Assembly: GCF_000204055.1 (NCBI RefSeq)
Contig: NW_006768804.1
Span: 571,690-635,689, forward strand
Length of the DNA stretch: 64,000 nucleotides
Reading direction: 5' to 3'
From: Melampsora larici-populina 98AG31
Lineage: Eukaryota; Basidiomycota; Pucciniomycetes; Pucciniales; Melampsoraceae
Positions 43,271 to 55,374 of this stretch are shown here, piece after piece. Each line of letters begins with the position of its first letter. Within the stretch, counting starts at the first letter, position 1. Made by a program: the position numbers and the translations under genes. Below the pieces are notes generated by a model. That model saw only the letters and a list, made by a program, of their open reading frames with translations, was not told the DNA's origin and did no database searches.

Positions 43271-45788
43271 TTAATTCCTGTCTTCCGTACCAAATCTTGC
43301 AAATATTTTTCTGCTAAACTGATCTCGAGGAGGCGTAATTCTCTCATACAGAGCTTTGGATCTATATCGAAAGAAAGATAGCAGTATGTTGAACACCGGA
43401 TTTCTGAAGGTAAGCGGTTTTTGTCCGCGTAGTACTAAAAATCTATACAAAATTGAATATTGGTTGAGGACTGCTCTTGCATTCACTGCCTTTTCTGATT
43501 CATATCTTGCAATCGCATTCACTTCATGAAAACCTTTCAAATGAAGTAATGAAGTTAAAAACTCAAAGCTTTGTACTTGTATTTGACGTTTCTGTTCAAG
43601 GACCCCAAGCTCTTCAGCTGCAAATCCAGCTGCTCTCCAAAGAAGAAGATAGAGACGTGTGACTTGATTAAAACGGTATCTATCTATTCTACCAAACAAT
43701 TGAAGTGCATCTTCCATATTGCCTCTCATTATTTGTCGAAAATCTTCATCTCTCTCAGCTTTTTCCCACCAGCTTGACATTTGGGCATGTGTCTCTGGCG
43801 GTATCCTTTTGGTAAGACAAAAGGGAAAGTTACCACCTGGATCTTGTATTTCCATGAAAGCCCATGATTCATCCAGGTGCAATTCTGTAACGATTGTTCA
43901 TGGATTAGAGAACTAGGCTACATGTCCAAACTTCATAAGATGGAAGCTTACCGGGTTCACTCGAGCCTCTTGACCCAATTTGAGTGGAGTCATTTGTAAT
44001 TGTCTTGATCCGATTTGATTCTACTGGTTGGTTACGATTCCGAATCCCGACCCTTCCGATGTTTCGGTTGGCAGATTCAGATTCAAATTTTGCAAGATTC
44101 GATGTCTTTTGGTGTACAGATGTTGGCCCGGTCAGTCTGAGGATTCTTTCTATGTCTTTGACATTGGGATAATAGGCGCGAGGTGGGATCGCTGAACCCA
44201 ATACAGGCCTGTGTTTGACTGAAGTCGTGCCACTTTCAAGGGCGCCATTATGTTTGAAAGACTCCGAATTCGAAGGTGATGGGTTGTTTGGATTCTTCGT
44301 AGCAGAGATGTCAAAGCTGGAGGGTAGGACTGGGCTTTTGGAGCTGAAATATGGTCGTATATTTGGTCTTTGCAGATTCATAAAGTCATCTTGAATATTT
44401 TCCAACATAACAGCCCTTGGAAGATCCCCAGTAGATTTACTCAAGCCTTCACTGGCGTGTGCGGTATTGGAAGATTGTCCCCAAGATTTGAGCCTTTTTT
44501 CAGTTGGATTAGGATACGTGTCCAGCAAACGGATCTTCTCCATGTTGAATGTGTCAATGTTGATAGCATTTTTCTCACTTTCTTGTGGTTGACTTGGAAG
44601 ACTAATTTGTTGTTGCAAGGCCCTAGAAGACTGCGCAAGGTGAAATTTTGAATGATCATCGGGTGTGAGAAAATGTTTCCCGCTTTGCTCATTTGAGACA
44701 TCAAGATGAGGATCTTTGAACCATTGATCGAAGTCTTGGTTCAAGATGAATTCCATGAAGTCTTGATCTTCGGTATTGGTGTTGTGTGTAGCGGAACCGG
44801 AACTCACATGCATATCAAGAATATGACTTTGCATTTGATTCGCGGGGGTGCTGTCTGTCTGCGCTCTCGGAACTGGGTTGTCAATGTAAGGAATGTTATA
44901 CTTGGAATTCTTAGCCATAGAAAAAGGATTGTTCTGAGATTCGTGCGCGCCATCTTTCCATTGCAGCCGGGCTGGGTTTTTTAGAGGTTGAAGTCTGTTT
45001 CCTTCAACAGGCTTGTCATGAAAAGTGTTGAAGTCTGATCTCAGAGTTCCTTCATTACCAAAAGCAGTCAGCTTATCGAAGCCAAATTGATCCTTGGCAG
45101 AATAATCATGACCATGCCACTAATCCAAGGACAGACAGTGGTCAGAATCAACTCTCAGCAAGCGTGTTTTGTCAGAAAAATAAGAGGATTAACAGAAAAG
45201 GAATTATTTCAAATCACCTGAGACTGAAACTTCTCCCATTGATGCAGATCAGGAATTACACTTGATGATTGAGGGTGATATTGATTAGAATCCTTCATGA
45301 TATCTTTATTAAAGGTTCCATCGTGGAGATATTCTGCTTGATTCCAAACATTGTTGGGTTCTATATGCACATCATGACAACGCCGTAAGAAGCAAGCAGA
45401 CAGATGGTTAGTCAAAAAGACTATACGGTGCATAGTGTGATTATTATGTTCTAGGTCATTGAATTTGAGACTTCTCAAACACTGTTGCTCATGGACCAGG
45501 AATTAACATACCAGTATTCCAAGAATGACTTGTCTGGTGATTCGCATTTGAGCTCAAACCAGAAACACTATCAGTAATAGTATAGGAGGATTGTAAGATG
45601 TTCAAGTTTTCCAAAGAATCATAAGTATTCCATTCAGGATCTTCCATGTATACCATATGATTAAAGATATCTGAAGACATTGATGGATCTTCAATATGAA
45701 AGTGTGGTATAAAGCCACATGTGATCATCTTTGGATCTAGAAAAAGGCTAATGGTATATAAAACCAACAAATATAGATATAAGTTCAT
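43271..45788 (-). CDS. Large secreted protein, family copy 2 (intact)
   Basis: Paralogue of the gene at 2369-5304. Exons 45512-45788, 45218-45360, 43952-45119 and 43271-43884 join in frame to about 733 residues. Residues 1-17 are a hydrophobic signal peptide (MNLYLYLLVLYTISLFL), followed by TCGFIPH, resembling CGSIHH of copy 1. The third exon (389 codons) is Ser/Asn/Pro-rich and probably disordered. The last exon is the conserved domain: EIQDPGGNFPFC, WW.KAERD, RGNMEDALQLFG, LYLLLWRAAGF, QSFEFLTSLLHLKGFH, FNILLSFFRYRSKALYER. Intron phases (1, 0, 1) equal those of copy 1 at matching places; two phase-1/phase-1 exons of copy 1 are absent. Function unknown; extracellular location is inferred from the signal peptide. 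Confidence 0.82.
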
Positions 45789-46787
45789 CTTATCTATTCT
45801 GAAGCGTTATTAAAATGCAATAAATGAGAGTTGGTTGTCAATCGCAAGAAAGAGGCTTGGAACAGGAAGGGGGAAAGGACTTCCAAAGGGTTTTAAGTAT
45901 GTCTCAAACATCACATCCTTGCAGTACATCGAATAGTGATTCAGATCTGTTTCAAATGAATCTCTTTACCAAAAAAAACAATAGGAGACCAGATTCACGA
46001 CCAAGTATGATCTGATCAGTTTCACTGGGCCGTGAAGTCTAAGGCCAGAAACATAGTGGGGAACTTTCATTTGCAAGAAAGTTATGCGTCAAAAAGTGCT
46101 GATAGACTTGAACAAAACTTTTCTGTGATTGTTATCTTGAAAGTCTGGTCATCCTGACTTGAAACTGCTTTCTTCACATCCCCATTTGTGTTTGAACTTC
46201 ATCACAGCCTTGATTGCTGTTTCTGAGCAAAAAAAATCATGTTTCTAATGTTTTTTTTCTTGAAACACACACCTTCTGCTATTTGGGCGCGTCCCCACCA
46301 ATGGATTCTGCGCCTGGGTGCGCCTCTGTTGGTCAAATTCGCGCACACCACCTGAAACTCCAGGTTTTTGTACCAAAAGATCTTCACATCTCCAAGAAAC
46401 CCTTCTCCGATAAGTCAACTCATAACTTTTCAACTCAAGTATCATTACACAAGAAATTCCCAATTAAAAATTGAATCAAAATTACTCACTAAGAAGAAGA
46501 AAAAATCTTGTTCCATACTCATACAAAAAAAATTACTGACTGTATCCAACAACAACATCAAATAATTGTACAAAACAAAACCACTACAAAAATCCCATTA
46601 AAGTAAGTAAAGATAAATTATATATATATAGTACAATATTATTATTATTGTTTGAAAAAAAACTTTTCAAATCTTTAAACCATTAAACCATTTTGAAATC
46701 CAAAGTCCAGAAAATTTCATTTTCTTTAAAATCTTCCAATGATATGATTGATGAAGATTTTGATCCCAACTCCAATTCAAAAACTCA
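45789..46787. other. Intergenic between secreted gene and kinase
   Basis: 5' flank of secreted copy 2 and 3' flank of the kinase. It contains an (AT)n run near 46621-46630 and a GC-richer patch at about 46280-46350. Overlapping small frames have no recognisable motif. Confidence 0.35.
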
Positions 46788-49700
46788 TCAAAATGACATA
46801 CTACGAATCTTATTAATCCTTGAAAACTTTCTCTGATCCCCTTCATCATCATCTTCATCAATGTGGTTTGTATTCAAAGCTTGAGTATCAAAACAAGATT
46901 TCAAATCTTCCTTTAAATCCGATTCCAAAGACCCATGACCTTCAAGCTGATCCGATTCTTCGAGCTTCAGATCCGGCGCATCAGGTCTCATAAATCCAGA
47001 ATCCAAAATCACACCTCTTCTAGGATCAAAGACCGTTCGTTTAGGTCCTTTAAACGTATAACCTACAAACGCGTGTGATTTTCGTGTCTCTAAAAGTTGG
47101 GCTCCATGAGTTTTATCTCCAAGTAATGGATCTCTTGTTTGGACATCATTTCCTTCATTCACTTTCAATCCCGGTACTTCTAATGGATGATCATCTATAT
47201 CTTCTTCAAAATATCTTGTATCTGTTTCATCTGAAATCTCTGGAACAAAAGGTGGTGTTTGAAGATGAATTGTATCAAAATCAATATCTACAAAAAAACA
47301 ACCCATGATCAGATCATCAATCGAATCAGTTCTCCATTGACAAGAAGAAACCAATTAGAAAAGGCACCGGTGAGCAAATGATGTGAAACCAAAACTCAAC
47401 TTGAAAACCAAGGATGAGCTCTAATCTGATTTGCACCATCTTTCATAGCCGAACTAGGACCCGAAAAAGTTTGAGTAGAAATCCCATCCTGAAACTTTTT
47501 CGAAACCGAATTATAAAATGAAGTAGGACGAGAAGAATGAAGTGAAGAAGAGATTGGAATCCCACGTGATCCTAATCGATCAGCTCGATCACAAATCAAA
47601 CTTTGAATGAAATCTTTAGCTTGATTTGATACATCAGGTTCGTTTGGGAATTGTAATGTGCTTCTCCATTGAATGATTTTCGTTCGGGTGATTTGACGTG
47701 ATCTGGCCATAAAAGGTGCATAACCAAATAACATCTCGAATAAGATCACTCCTAAACTCAAAAGAACAAATCGGTTTCAGAAACTCATGGAGAGTAAATA
47801 TTGATGAGGGATGGAATCAATTCTTTTGATCTTACCCATACTCCACCAATCGCATGCTTCATCATATCCAGTTGATTTTAAAACTTCAGGTGCCATGCTA
47901 ACATGAATTTAAAAGACAACAGATCAGACTCATTGAACAACTCAAGTCAAGAGAATCGACTCACTAATTATTAGTGCCTACAACAGAGAATGCCAATTTC
48001 TTACGATTCCGATCTCGGATCGTCAAGACTCGATCAGAATAAGAAGTAGGAAATTCAGTCTGATTCAAATCAGATTCATTTCTCAAGATATCTCTAACAA
48101 AATAAGCTTGATCATGTTTTCGTATCTCTGGTAATCCATCTTCTAAATCAATTCCATGTTTATGAAGCAATACTAATCGTTGATGATCATAATAAGCTCC
48201 ATCATGAGCCCTAGAAGAGGAGACGACGAAGATGGGTGAGTGATCTTAACTGAAATATTCTTTTCATGAAGAAGAAAAGAAAACCGTACCAATGAAAATC
48301 CGTAGCTAAACCAAAATCAGTAATCTTTAAATGACCATCCCTATCAAACAAAAAATTATCAGGTTTAATATCTCGATGAATAAAGCCTAATCTATGAGCT
48401 TCTTCAATAGCAAGGATCATTTCAGCAATATAAAACTTTGACATCTCTTCCGAAAACTTATCTTTTTCAATCAATAAATTTAACATATCACCTCCAATCA
48501 TATATTCCATCACAAGATACAAATGATCTAAATCTTGAAATGAATAGATCAATCTAACGATCCATTTAGAAGAAGATGAAGCCAAAGACATCAAATCTCT
48601 TTCAGCTCTCACATGTCCTTCTTGTCCTTTCCTTAACATATCCGATTTTTTTAATTGTTTCATGGCTAATAATTCTCCTGTATGTTTTTCTTTCACTAAT
48701 GATACCACTCCAAAGGCTCCATGTCCAATCGTCTTTAACTTGATAAAACTATTCATTCCTACTCGAGATCTGATCTCTCTTAAATAATTCGTTTCACTCA
48801 AAACCCATGCCATTCGTATATTGTTCTGTTCTGCTGAAGTTAAATTCAATCGATGGATTTCATTTTCCAATAACTCTTTTCTTTGATCTCGATCACGTGG
48901 TCTTTTCAAAATCGAATCTACCAAAGAGCAGTATCCCATCAATCCAACTGATCCCTCTCCCAAAATCATCATCATCTTGATGCGATCTGAAATTCACTTA
49001 CAGTAATGTTGTTCAAAGAACACTTTAGCCGCTACTGCTTTCTCAACAGTTTGAAGACTAGGAATAAAACTCCTGGTACCAGTCTCTTCAATCGCTTCAT
49101 CCTCCGGAACGTTTTTCAAACCAGAAGGAGAAGAAGGTCTACTCTCTGATCCTGATCTTCCAATCGGTTCTGAAAAATCCATCAATGGTCTACTCCGATC
49201 AGGATGAACAATCATAGTTCTTTGAGCCTCATCATCATCCAATTCTTCATCCTTTAAAATCCTATCAAGTTGAATGGGTTGTGTAAGAGGTGATCCTAAA
49301 GCTTCTAAAATATTGCTTTTAATACTTGATTGACTATCTGAAGTAGGCATCCCATTCACGACCTTTAAACTACCTTTCTTTAATCCTGCTTCTTCCATCT
49401 GTGAAAAAATCTCGCCAATCCCTCTGGCTTGTGCTTCGGCGGCTTTTTGTCTCGAGATCACTTTAATAGGTGTCACCCAACCTGGTTCTATTTTAACGAA
49501 AGAAAATCCAAATCAGAAAACTTCAATTCAACTTTCTGTTTTATATAACTGTTTTTTTGGGGGAGTTTCATAAATTCAAATATATATTGATAGATGTAGA
49601 TGGCCTTCATTACCTGGTAATTTTCCTACCTGTTCTGTTTTCCATCTTTGTAAAATTTCTTCTGCTTGTTCAACATCACTTGCATGACAAATATGTCTAT

Positions 49701-50651
49701 AATTTCAGGTTGTAAAAAACCGCATGTTCCAAAAAAAAAACACGTTAAATATGGGACACAGAAACAAGAGGAAGCAGAAAAGGATCCAAACCTCATCATT
49801 TCAGGTTTACCAATCATTTCAATCCTAATCCGATTCGATTCTTTTGTATTCAAATTATTCTGATTAAGGTTCTTCACCAATTTAAACCCATTACCAAAAC
49901 TAGACCCGATTCTTGAAAATGTACTTGACGAATTATTTGACAAACTTGGTGATTTGGTTGCTTGGTGTGATAAATGTTTTGGATTTGAATTTAATGAATC
50001 TAATGGCTACAGTAAGAGGAAAACCCAAACAAGAAGAACCGCAAAAATGAATACATGGTTTCGGAAATCAAGTGATGTTTGTTTGATTTCGGATTTGCTT
50101 TGTTTTGTTTGAGCAGTGGAAATTAAACTTACATTTAAATGATTCCAATTATTTTCTTTAAACTTATTCAATACATTAAACTCATGAGTTTTTCTAGAAA
50201 GTGATCCTTTAGTATACCCCAAAAGATCAAAAAACCCTTGATGTAAAAACAAAGAGTTTCCCATTCCTTTAACCGTTCGATTCCTACTACTACTAGTATG
50301 ATCAAGACCCACTTCATTCGGTTTTCCAGAATTTGTAAGATGGTTCGTAAGAAAGTTTCCAGATTGAGATCTTAATGAAATTCCACCAAACCTCCAACCA
50401 TGGTTTGATGTGGTTGGACTACTAGGATTGGGCATTGGATTAGGAGCGATTCTAGGTGATGTGAATTGTGATACATCTAATGTTCTTTGAAACCGTTTAG
50501 TTAAGTTTATATTCGGATCTTCAACTTCGATTCTTCTAATCGATAATTTCTTTTGTTCGTTTGTTTCTTTGAGTGTTAGTTGATCATTTGAAGTGTTTGT
50601 TGGCATTGGCATGGGTCTTGGTCCAGATGGATGTAAGTTTGGTGAAATCAT
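46788..50651 (-). CDS. NDR/LATS-family AGC serine/threonine kinase
   Basis: Nine exons (50133-50651, 49792-50006, 49614-49696, 49002-49487, 48290-48917, 47965-48210, 47836-47897, 47401-47751, 46788-47287) join in frame to about 1,029 residues. A long Ser/Asn-rich N-terminus is followed by a helical region before the catalytic domain (ETNYLREIRSRVGMNSF). Kinase features: GHGAFGVVSLV loop (about 500), LAMKQLKKSD lysine, HRDIKPDN, ITDFGLATDF, then the long insert of about 90 residues before the activation segment that marks NDR kinases, LAFSVVGTNNYMAPE, DWWSMG, and a C-terminal hydrophobic motif FVGYTFKG with its phospho-Thr. GTNN replaces the more usual GTPD. NDR kinases act with MOB partners in polarity and cytokinesis. 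It is not a close match to Cbk1 or Dbf2; Ppk35-like is my best guess. The last intron uses donor GTTGAG. Confidence 0.88.
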
Positions 50652-52000
50652 GTTTTGATTTCCTCGAGTGATTTATCAAATCGAATCGTCGTAAACTTTG
50701 GTGATAGTACTCTTATAAGCTGATGAACCATTCAAGCTCAGTTGGTTGAAATGGTTTCTTGAATTGATCATTTTAAAAATGTAATGCCAAAGTAGTGGAA
50801 CTAAGTGGTATGCGCATAATCAAAACACCTTCAACGCTTCTCAGTCACAGTCGACTCAATGACATCATCAATCGTTTCATTTACACTCAATTCATCAACA
50901 CTTTGATTGCTCAGCACTCTATACTATCATCATCCTCCATCTTATCAGACTCATGCACCTCTAAGATATTGTTTTGTCTTTGGATTCAATCCAACACAGC
51001 TCAACGGATCAGATTTGAAAAATGATGGATTGCAGATTCAATGTGAAAATCAGACTTGCCTTTGGTGCTTGACCAAGCTTATATGTATTTCTTCAGATCC
51101 TTGCCTTTCCATTTCATCAATGAACTTGTCTACATTAAAGATAGATTTGACGTCGATTTCAGTCGGATCAGCAACTATTTCTTGGGACTGGCAATTTGCT
51201 TTAGTGCCAGTCTGGTTCCTGGTTCAATACCATGTTTCTTTTTACAATCAATCACAACCCAAGCTTTTTGTGGGCCTGTTTCTAGGTTTAGATACTGGCT
51301 TGGAAGGAGTTGGAGCCATGAAAGTAGAGTAATCAAATGAGTTTTCTTCAGTTTGGTTTGTAAGATGGTGGCAATCAACATAGATGACCATCAAAGAGCA
51401 GAGTGGTCAAGAAGTCTCAAAGCTGAACTGGCATCATTTGTCTGATCAGCTTGGGTTTCCTGTTCTAGCCATAGAAGGCCATAAACTACAACATTTGAGA
51501 TTTGTGCTCATCAAAAAGATGATCCAAATGTTGGCAAATTTACAAAACCAGACTCACTTTTTTGATTACAAAAGTCTCAATCTCCAACTTGACCTCCGTC
51601 ATAGTCAACCCCAAATCTCCCGAAATTATTTTCAATTTTATATTGATTATATTACACTTTAAACATATTCCTATATACTTCAAAATCAATCCTTCTTTAA
51701 TCACTAATACTTATCTATATACTTAAAAACTATCACTTCATCTTAACATGATTCCATTAACAAAAAAAGAAAAAAATCACCAAAGAAGACATTTTTTTGT
51801 TTCAAAATAAAAGAAATTATAAAACATCTAATTATAAACGAGAATTGAAAAATAAAATCTTTGCCATAGATTCATGATAAAGTAATATGCATCAACTTAT
51901 TCCGTTCCAAAAAAAAGCATGCAAAACCAAAAAAATGAACAAATCCAAAAAAAAAACAAATCCATATCCAATCTAGTAGATTATAATTTGCCTCATTACA
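50652..52000. other. Kinase 5' flank / MAPKK 3' flank
   Basis: No gene supported. Plus-strand frames around 50795-51340 overlap in two phases and show no motif. The stretch 51760-51990 is AT-rich with A-runs, as expected of a 3' flank. Confidence 0.4.
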
Positions 52001-54109
52001 CTAAGAAGTAGTAGTAGTAGTAGAAGCAGAAGCAGAAGAAGGCCAATCCCAAACTTGACATAACCATTCAACCAAATCAGGTGTCCAAGTTCTTGATTTA
52101 ATGATCCAAGGATGTTGGTTTAAAAGTAATTTAGGTATCGGTCTAGCATTCGGATCTTGATCCAAACTACAAAAAGACCATCATCAAAACCTTCTCAAGA
52201 CCCAACTAAAAAAAGAAGAGAAAGAAATCAAGAAGGAGCTTACCAAGTCTTACAAAAATGTTGAAAAGATTTAGTCCATTGGATTCCCAATTCGATTTCT
52301 TCATCCAAAGAAGGCATTTGAAAGGTCAAGACAGTTTGAACTAAATCAAACGGATGCATAGGAGTTTGATCATCATTTGACGAAAGTGGAAATCGATTTA
52401 AAGCTAATTCTAATAAACTTAAACCTAATGACCAAACATCTGAAGTAATCGAATGAGGTTTTCCTCTAATCCTTTCAGGCTATAAAAAACGTACGCCCAA
52501 AAAAAAGATAACATCAAGAAACCTTGATCATCAAAAAAATGAATAAGAAAAAGAAGTGGTTTTGAATCAAAACTTACAGCCATGTAAGCCGAAGTGCCCA
52601 TAAAAGTTCCAGCAAGTGACCCAATCAATTCACCCGATACACCTAAATCACATATCTTAATCTCTCCATTCTTAGTGACCAATATATTCGAAGGTTTAAT
52701 ATCTCGATGAATAATCTTTTTCATATGTAAATAATTTAAGCCAGATAGAACTGATTCAGCTACTTTTCCTAAAATCTTTTCTCCTATTCTACCTTGACGT
52801 GATTTGATTTGTTTGTAAATCGAATCTAATGATCCTCCTTCACAAAATTCTAATAAGATTGCAATTTGAGTATCATTCTGTTTGTTGATTGTTTTTTCGA
52901 AAAGAAACAAAAATCATGATGTTTTTGGGGGGTAAAAAAAAGGTTTGGATATTTATAAATTGAGAGAAATGTTCTTTTCTTGGATTGATTGATTGAAAAA
53001 ATCACTTACTTCTTCTAAAAATGCTCCATAATATTTAACAATCCAAGGTGTTTCGCCATTTGCAACTTCTCTATTAAATGCTAATTCTCTCAAGATTTGT
53101 TTATGAACTAATGGATTCGGAGAAGTAGGAATCGCCTTGATCCAAGCAAAAAAAAAATCACCCAAAAATCAATTTCCAATACCTAACATAAAAGAACAAG
53201 TTTGATAGAGATTTTGTTTTCTTTCCCTCTATTTGGGTTTTTGCTGCTTACCTTTTTAGCCATATAAAGTCCAGAAGGTCTATGTAACACCTTTTTAACT
53301 TCTCCGCCAGCTCCTTCACCTAAACTATTTAAGACTTCTAAATCTTTCGGATCGAATTCGATTTGTAAAAAGTCTTCATCTTCTCCACTTCCACTCTCTT
53401 TCTGGTTCACTTGATCATCTACTCCACCACCCTCTTCTTCTTCTCCGTTCCGTTGACGAGATTCTGAAGAAACAGATCGAGTAGGCGTCTCTGATAATCT
53501 TTGTCTTCTAACCGTAAAAGAAGTACTACTACCCGATCTAGATCGATTCTGTCCATTTCCAAATCCTAAAGGAGAAGAAAGTCCAAATTCGTTCAGATTG
53601 TTCACTCCTAAATGATGACTTCCTCCGATCCCATTCATAGCAGCTTGAATATCTTCAATGATCCGATTCGGATCTGTAATCCTTCCTCCATTCTCATCAT
53701 CTAAATCTATGCTAGTCGTATTAGTTGTAGGATATAAAGATTCACGTGATGTTTCGGGTGAATAGTGAGTAGGTTGTAATGCAAATGAAGAGGATGGGGT
53801 GGTTCCGGTTGAAAGAGTAAGTGATCCATTTGATTTATGTGTTCGATATGAACTAACTGAATTGTTTCGATGATGTCCAATAGATGGTGCTGGGATTGGA
53901 GGTGGATTATAGATTGATGTGATCGTTAAAGGTGGTCTTTTTGAAATCGGTTTGTTGATGGTTGATGGAAGTGAATCTGATAAAGAGTTTAATGAATCTA
54001 ATGTTGATGAATTGGTAGATGATGAAGTTGTAGTAGTAGATGAAGTTGAAGTTGTAGTCGAAGTTAGATTAGAATTCAGATTAGGTAGAACTAGTGATGG
54101 TTTTGGCAT
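52001..54109 (-). CDS. MKK1: MAP kinase kinase, cell-wall-integrity type (Mkk1/Pek1-like)
   Basis: A dual-specificity kinase; in fungi this group relays Bck1-type MAPKKK signals to the Slt2/Mpk1 MAP kinase. Exons 53252-54109, 53010-53135, 52578-52877, 52244-52479 and 52001-52166 join in frame to 561 residues. The N-terminal 260 residues are Ser/Thr-rich with an acidic patch. Kinase motifs: [12 protein letters not shown] (about 270), YMAKK lysine, [42 protein letters not shown] with the activation Ser/Thr, [13 protein letters not shown], and HPWI near the end. The region after HPWI and the [18 protein letters not shown] stretch favour Mkk1 over Ste7 or Pbs2. The Mg-binding triplet is DLG rather than DFG. 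The protein ends in a short Ser/Ala/Thr run encoded by a repeated ACT tract. Confidence 0.88.
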
Positions 54110-54661
54110 CGTTGAGAATGATTTTGTTGAGAATGATTTGTTGAGAAATGAAAGGGTTTGAAGTCAAAGTGGATGGTCTGCTCAACTTGGTGAGTCGTTA
54201 AATTTGAAATTAGAGCATCGCTTTAGTACATAAGGTTGTTATGATACCACCACTCACACTACACTTTACAAATCACAGGAAACTGGGTAGTCTGACTGTC
54301 TTACTACAAATGCTCTGATACATAGCATCAACAAGGAAGAAAATGAGCATGGCATGCTGTGATTTTCAAAGAAACAAAGCCCTCTCTCAAAGCCTTCTTA
54401 GCAAGGAAAAGACTTTGTTAGCTTTACACTGAAATCCTTAATTAACAGATACAATTAGGGACGATGTCTCAATTCAAGTCAACAAAGCTAATTGATCAAC
54501 ACAATCAATACTCAAGTTCTATACGGCATATTGCTTACCAAAGACTAGTGGTGCTGAGTCCTTGAAGATTTTTTAGTGTTTGATAGTTTGTGATCTATTA
54601 TGTGGATGATCATATTTAAATACCAAAAGTTGAAATTGAATACTATCAAGTGTATCTTATA
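54110..54661. other. MAPKK 5' flank
   Basis: AT-rich upstream region of the minus-strand MAPKK, bounded by the CACTA element at 54662. No motif assigned. Confidence 0.4.
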
Positions 54662-54669
54662 CACCACAG

Positions 54670-55100
54670 GATTGATTCACCGTGGGTCGTTCGGTGAATT
54701 ATTTTAAATAGGTGGTCCACGGTGTTCACTTGGGATCAGCCAAGTCGTTGATTCACCGCAGTCCTTGATGCGGTGAAGTCAATGTAGGTGTCCCATGGGT
54801 TTCACATAGAGAACTTATGGCTGTTCACCATGATCGATTCATGAGTGTTCACCATGAGCAGTTTACGATGAAACACCGTGATCACCTACATGAAACCACC
54901 GTGATCAAGTCATGATGATCACTCGGTGATTGTTCATATGAATTCACCCTAAGCGATTCATGAGAATCGTTCATGGATTCTTCAGGTATATCATGATTTT
55001 TTCACGGAAACCTACCGTAAAAAATCAAGATGAGTACACAGGAATTGCTCATGGATACTCATCGGTGATGATCTGCATGGCGGCTCATCATGAAAAATTC
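54670..55100. repeat. Subterminal repeat cluster of the Plavaka element
   Basis: Short motifs such as TTCACCGTGG, GGTGAA, TTCACCATGA and TCATGAGTG recur in both orientations over about 400 bp, next to the left terminal repeat. CACTA elements usually carry such arrays as transposase-binding sites; that role is inferred here. Confidence 0.55.
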
Positions 55101-55374
55101 TCGGAAATCCAATGTGGAATTTAAGGAATTCTCACGATGACTCCTCAAACCAGCTTTCCGAAGATCTCTTGGAATTTTTCTGAAATAACACCATCATTTT
55201 CACAATTTCAGTAATATGGATAATGCGATATTCTTTTGACTGATAAAAATACAATATATTCATAGCATACAAAATAAGATGATGAAATGAAGAAGACATG
55301 CTAGCTAAGATGTACAAGTGCTTCAAATATTCTATATATCATGTTTACTTTTGATTTTGTGATATGAGCTTGAT

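Noticed and set aside
50795..51340. Plus-strand frames upstream of the NDR kinase as a divergent gene
   Set aside because: Several frames overlap in different phases with no motif; composition fits non-coding flank.
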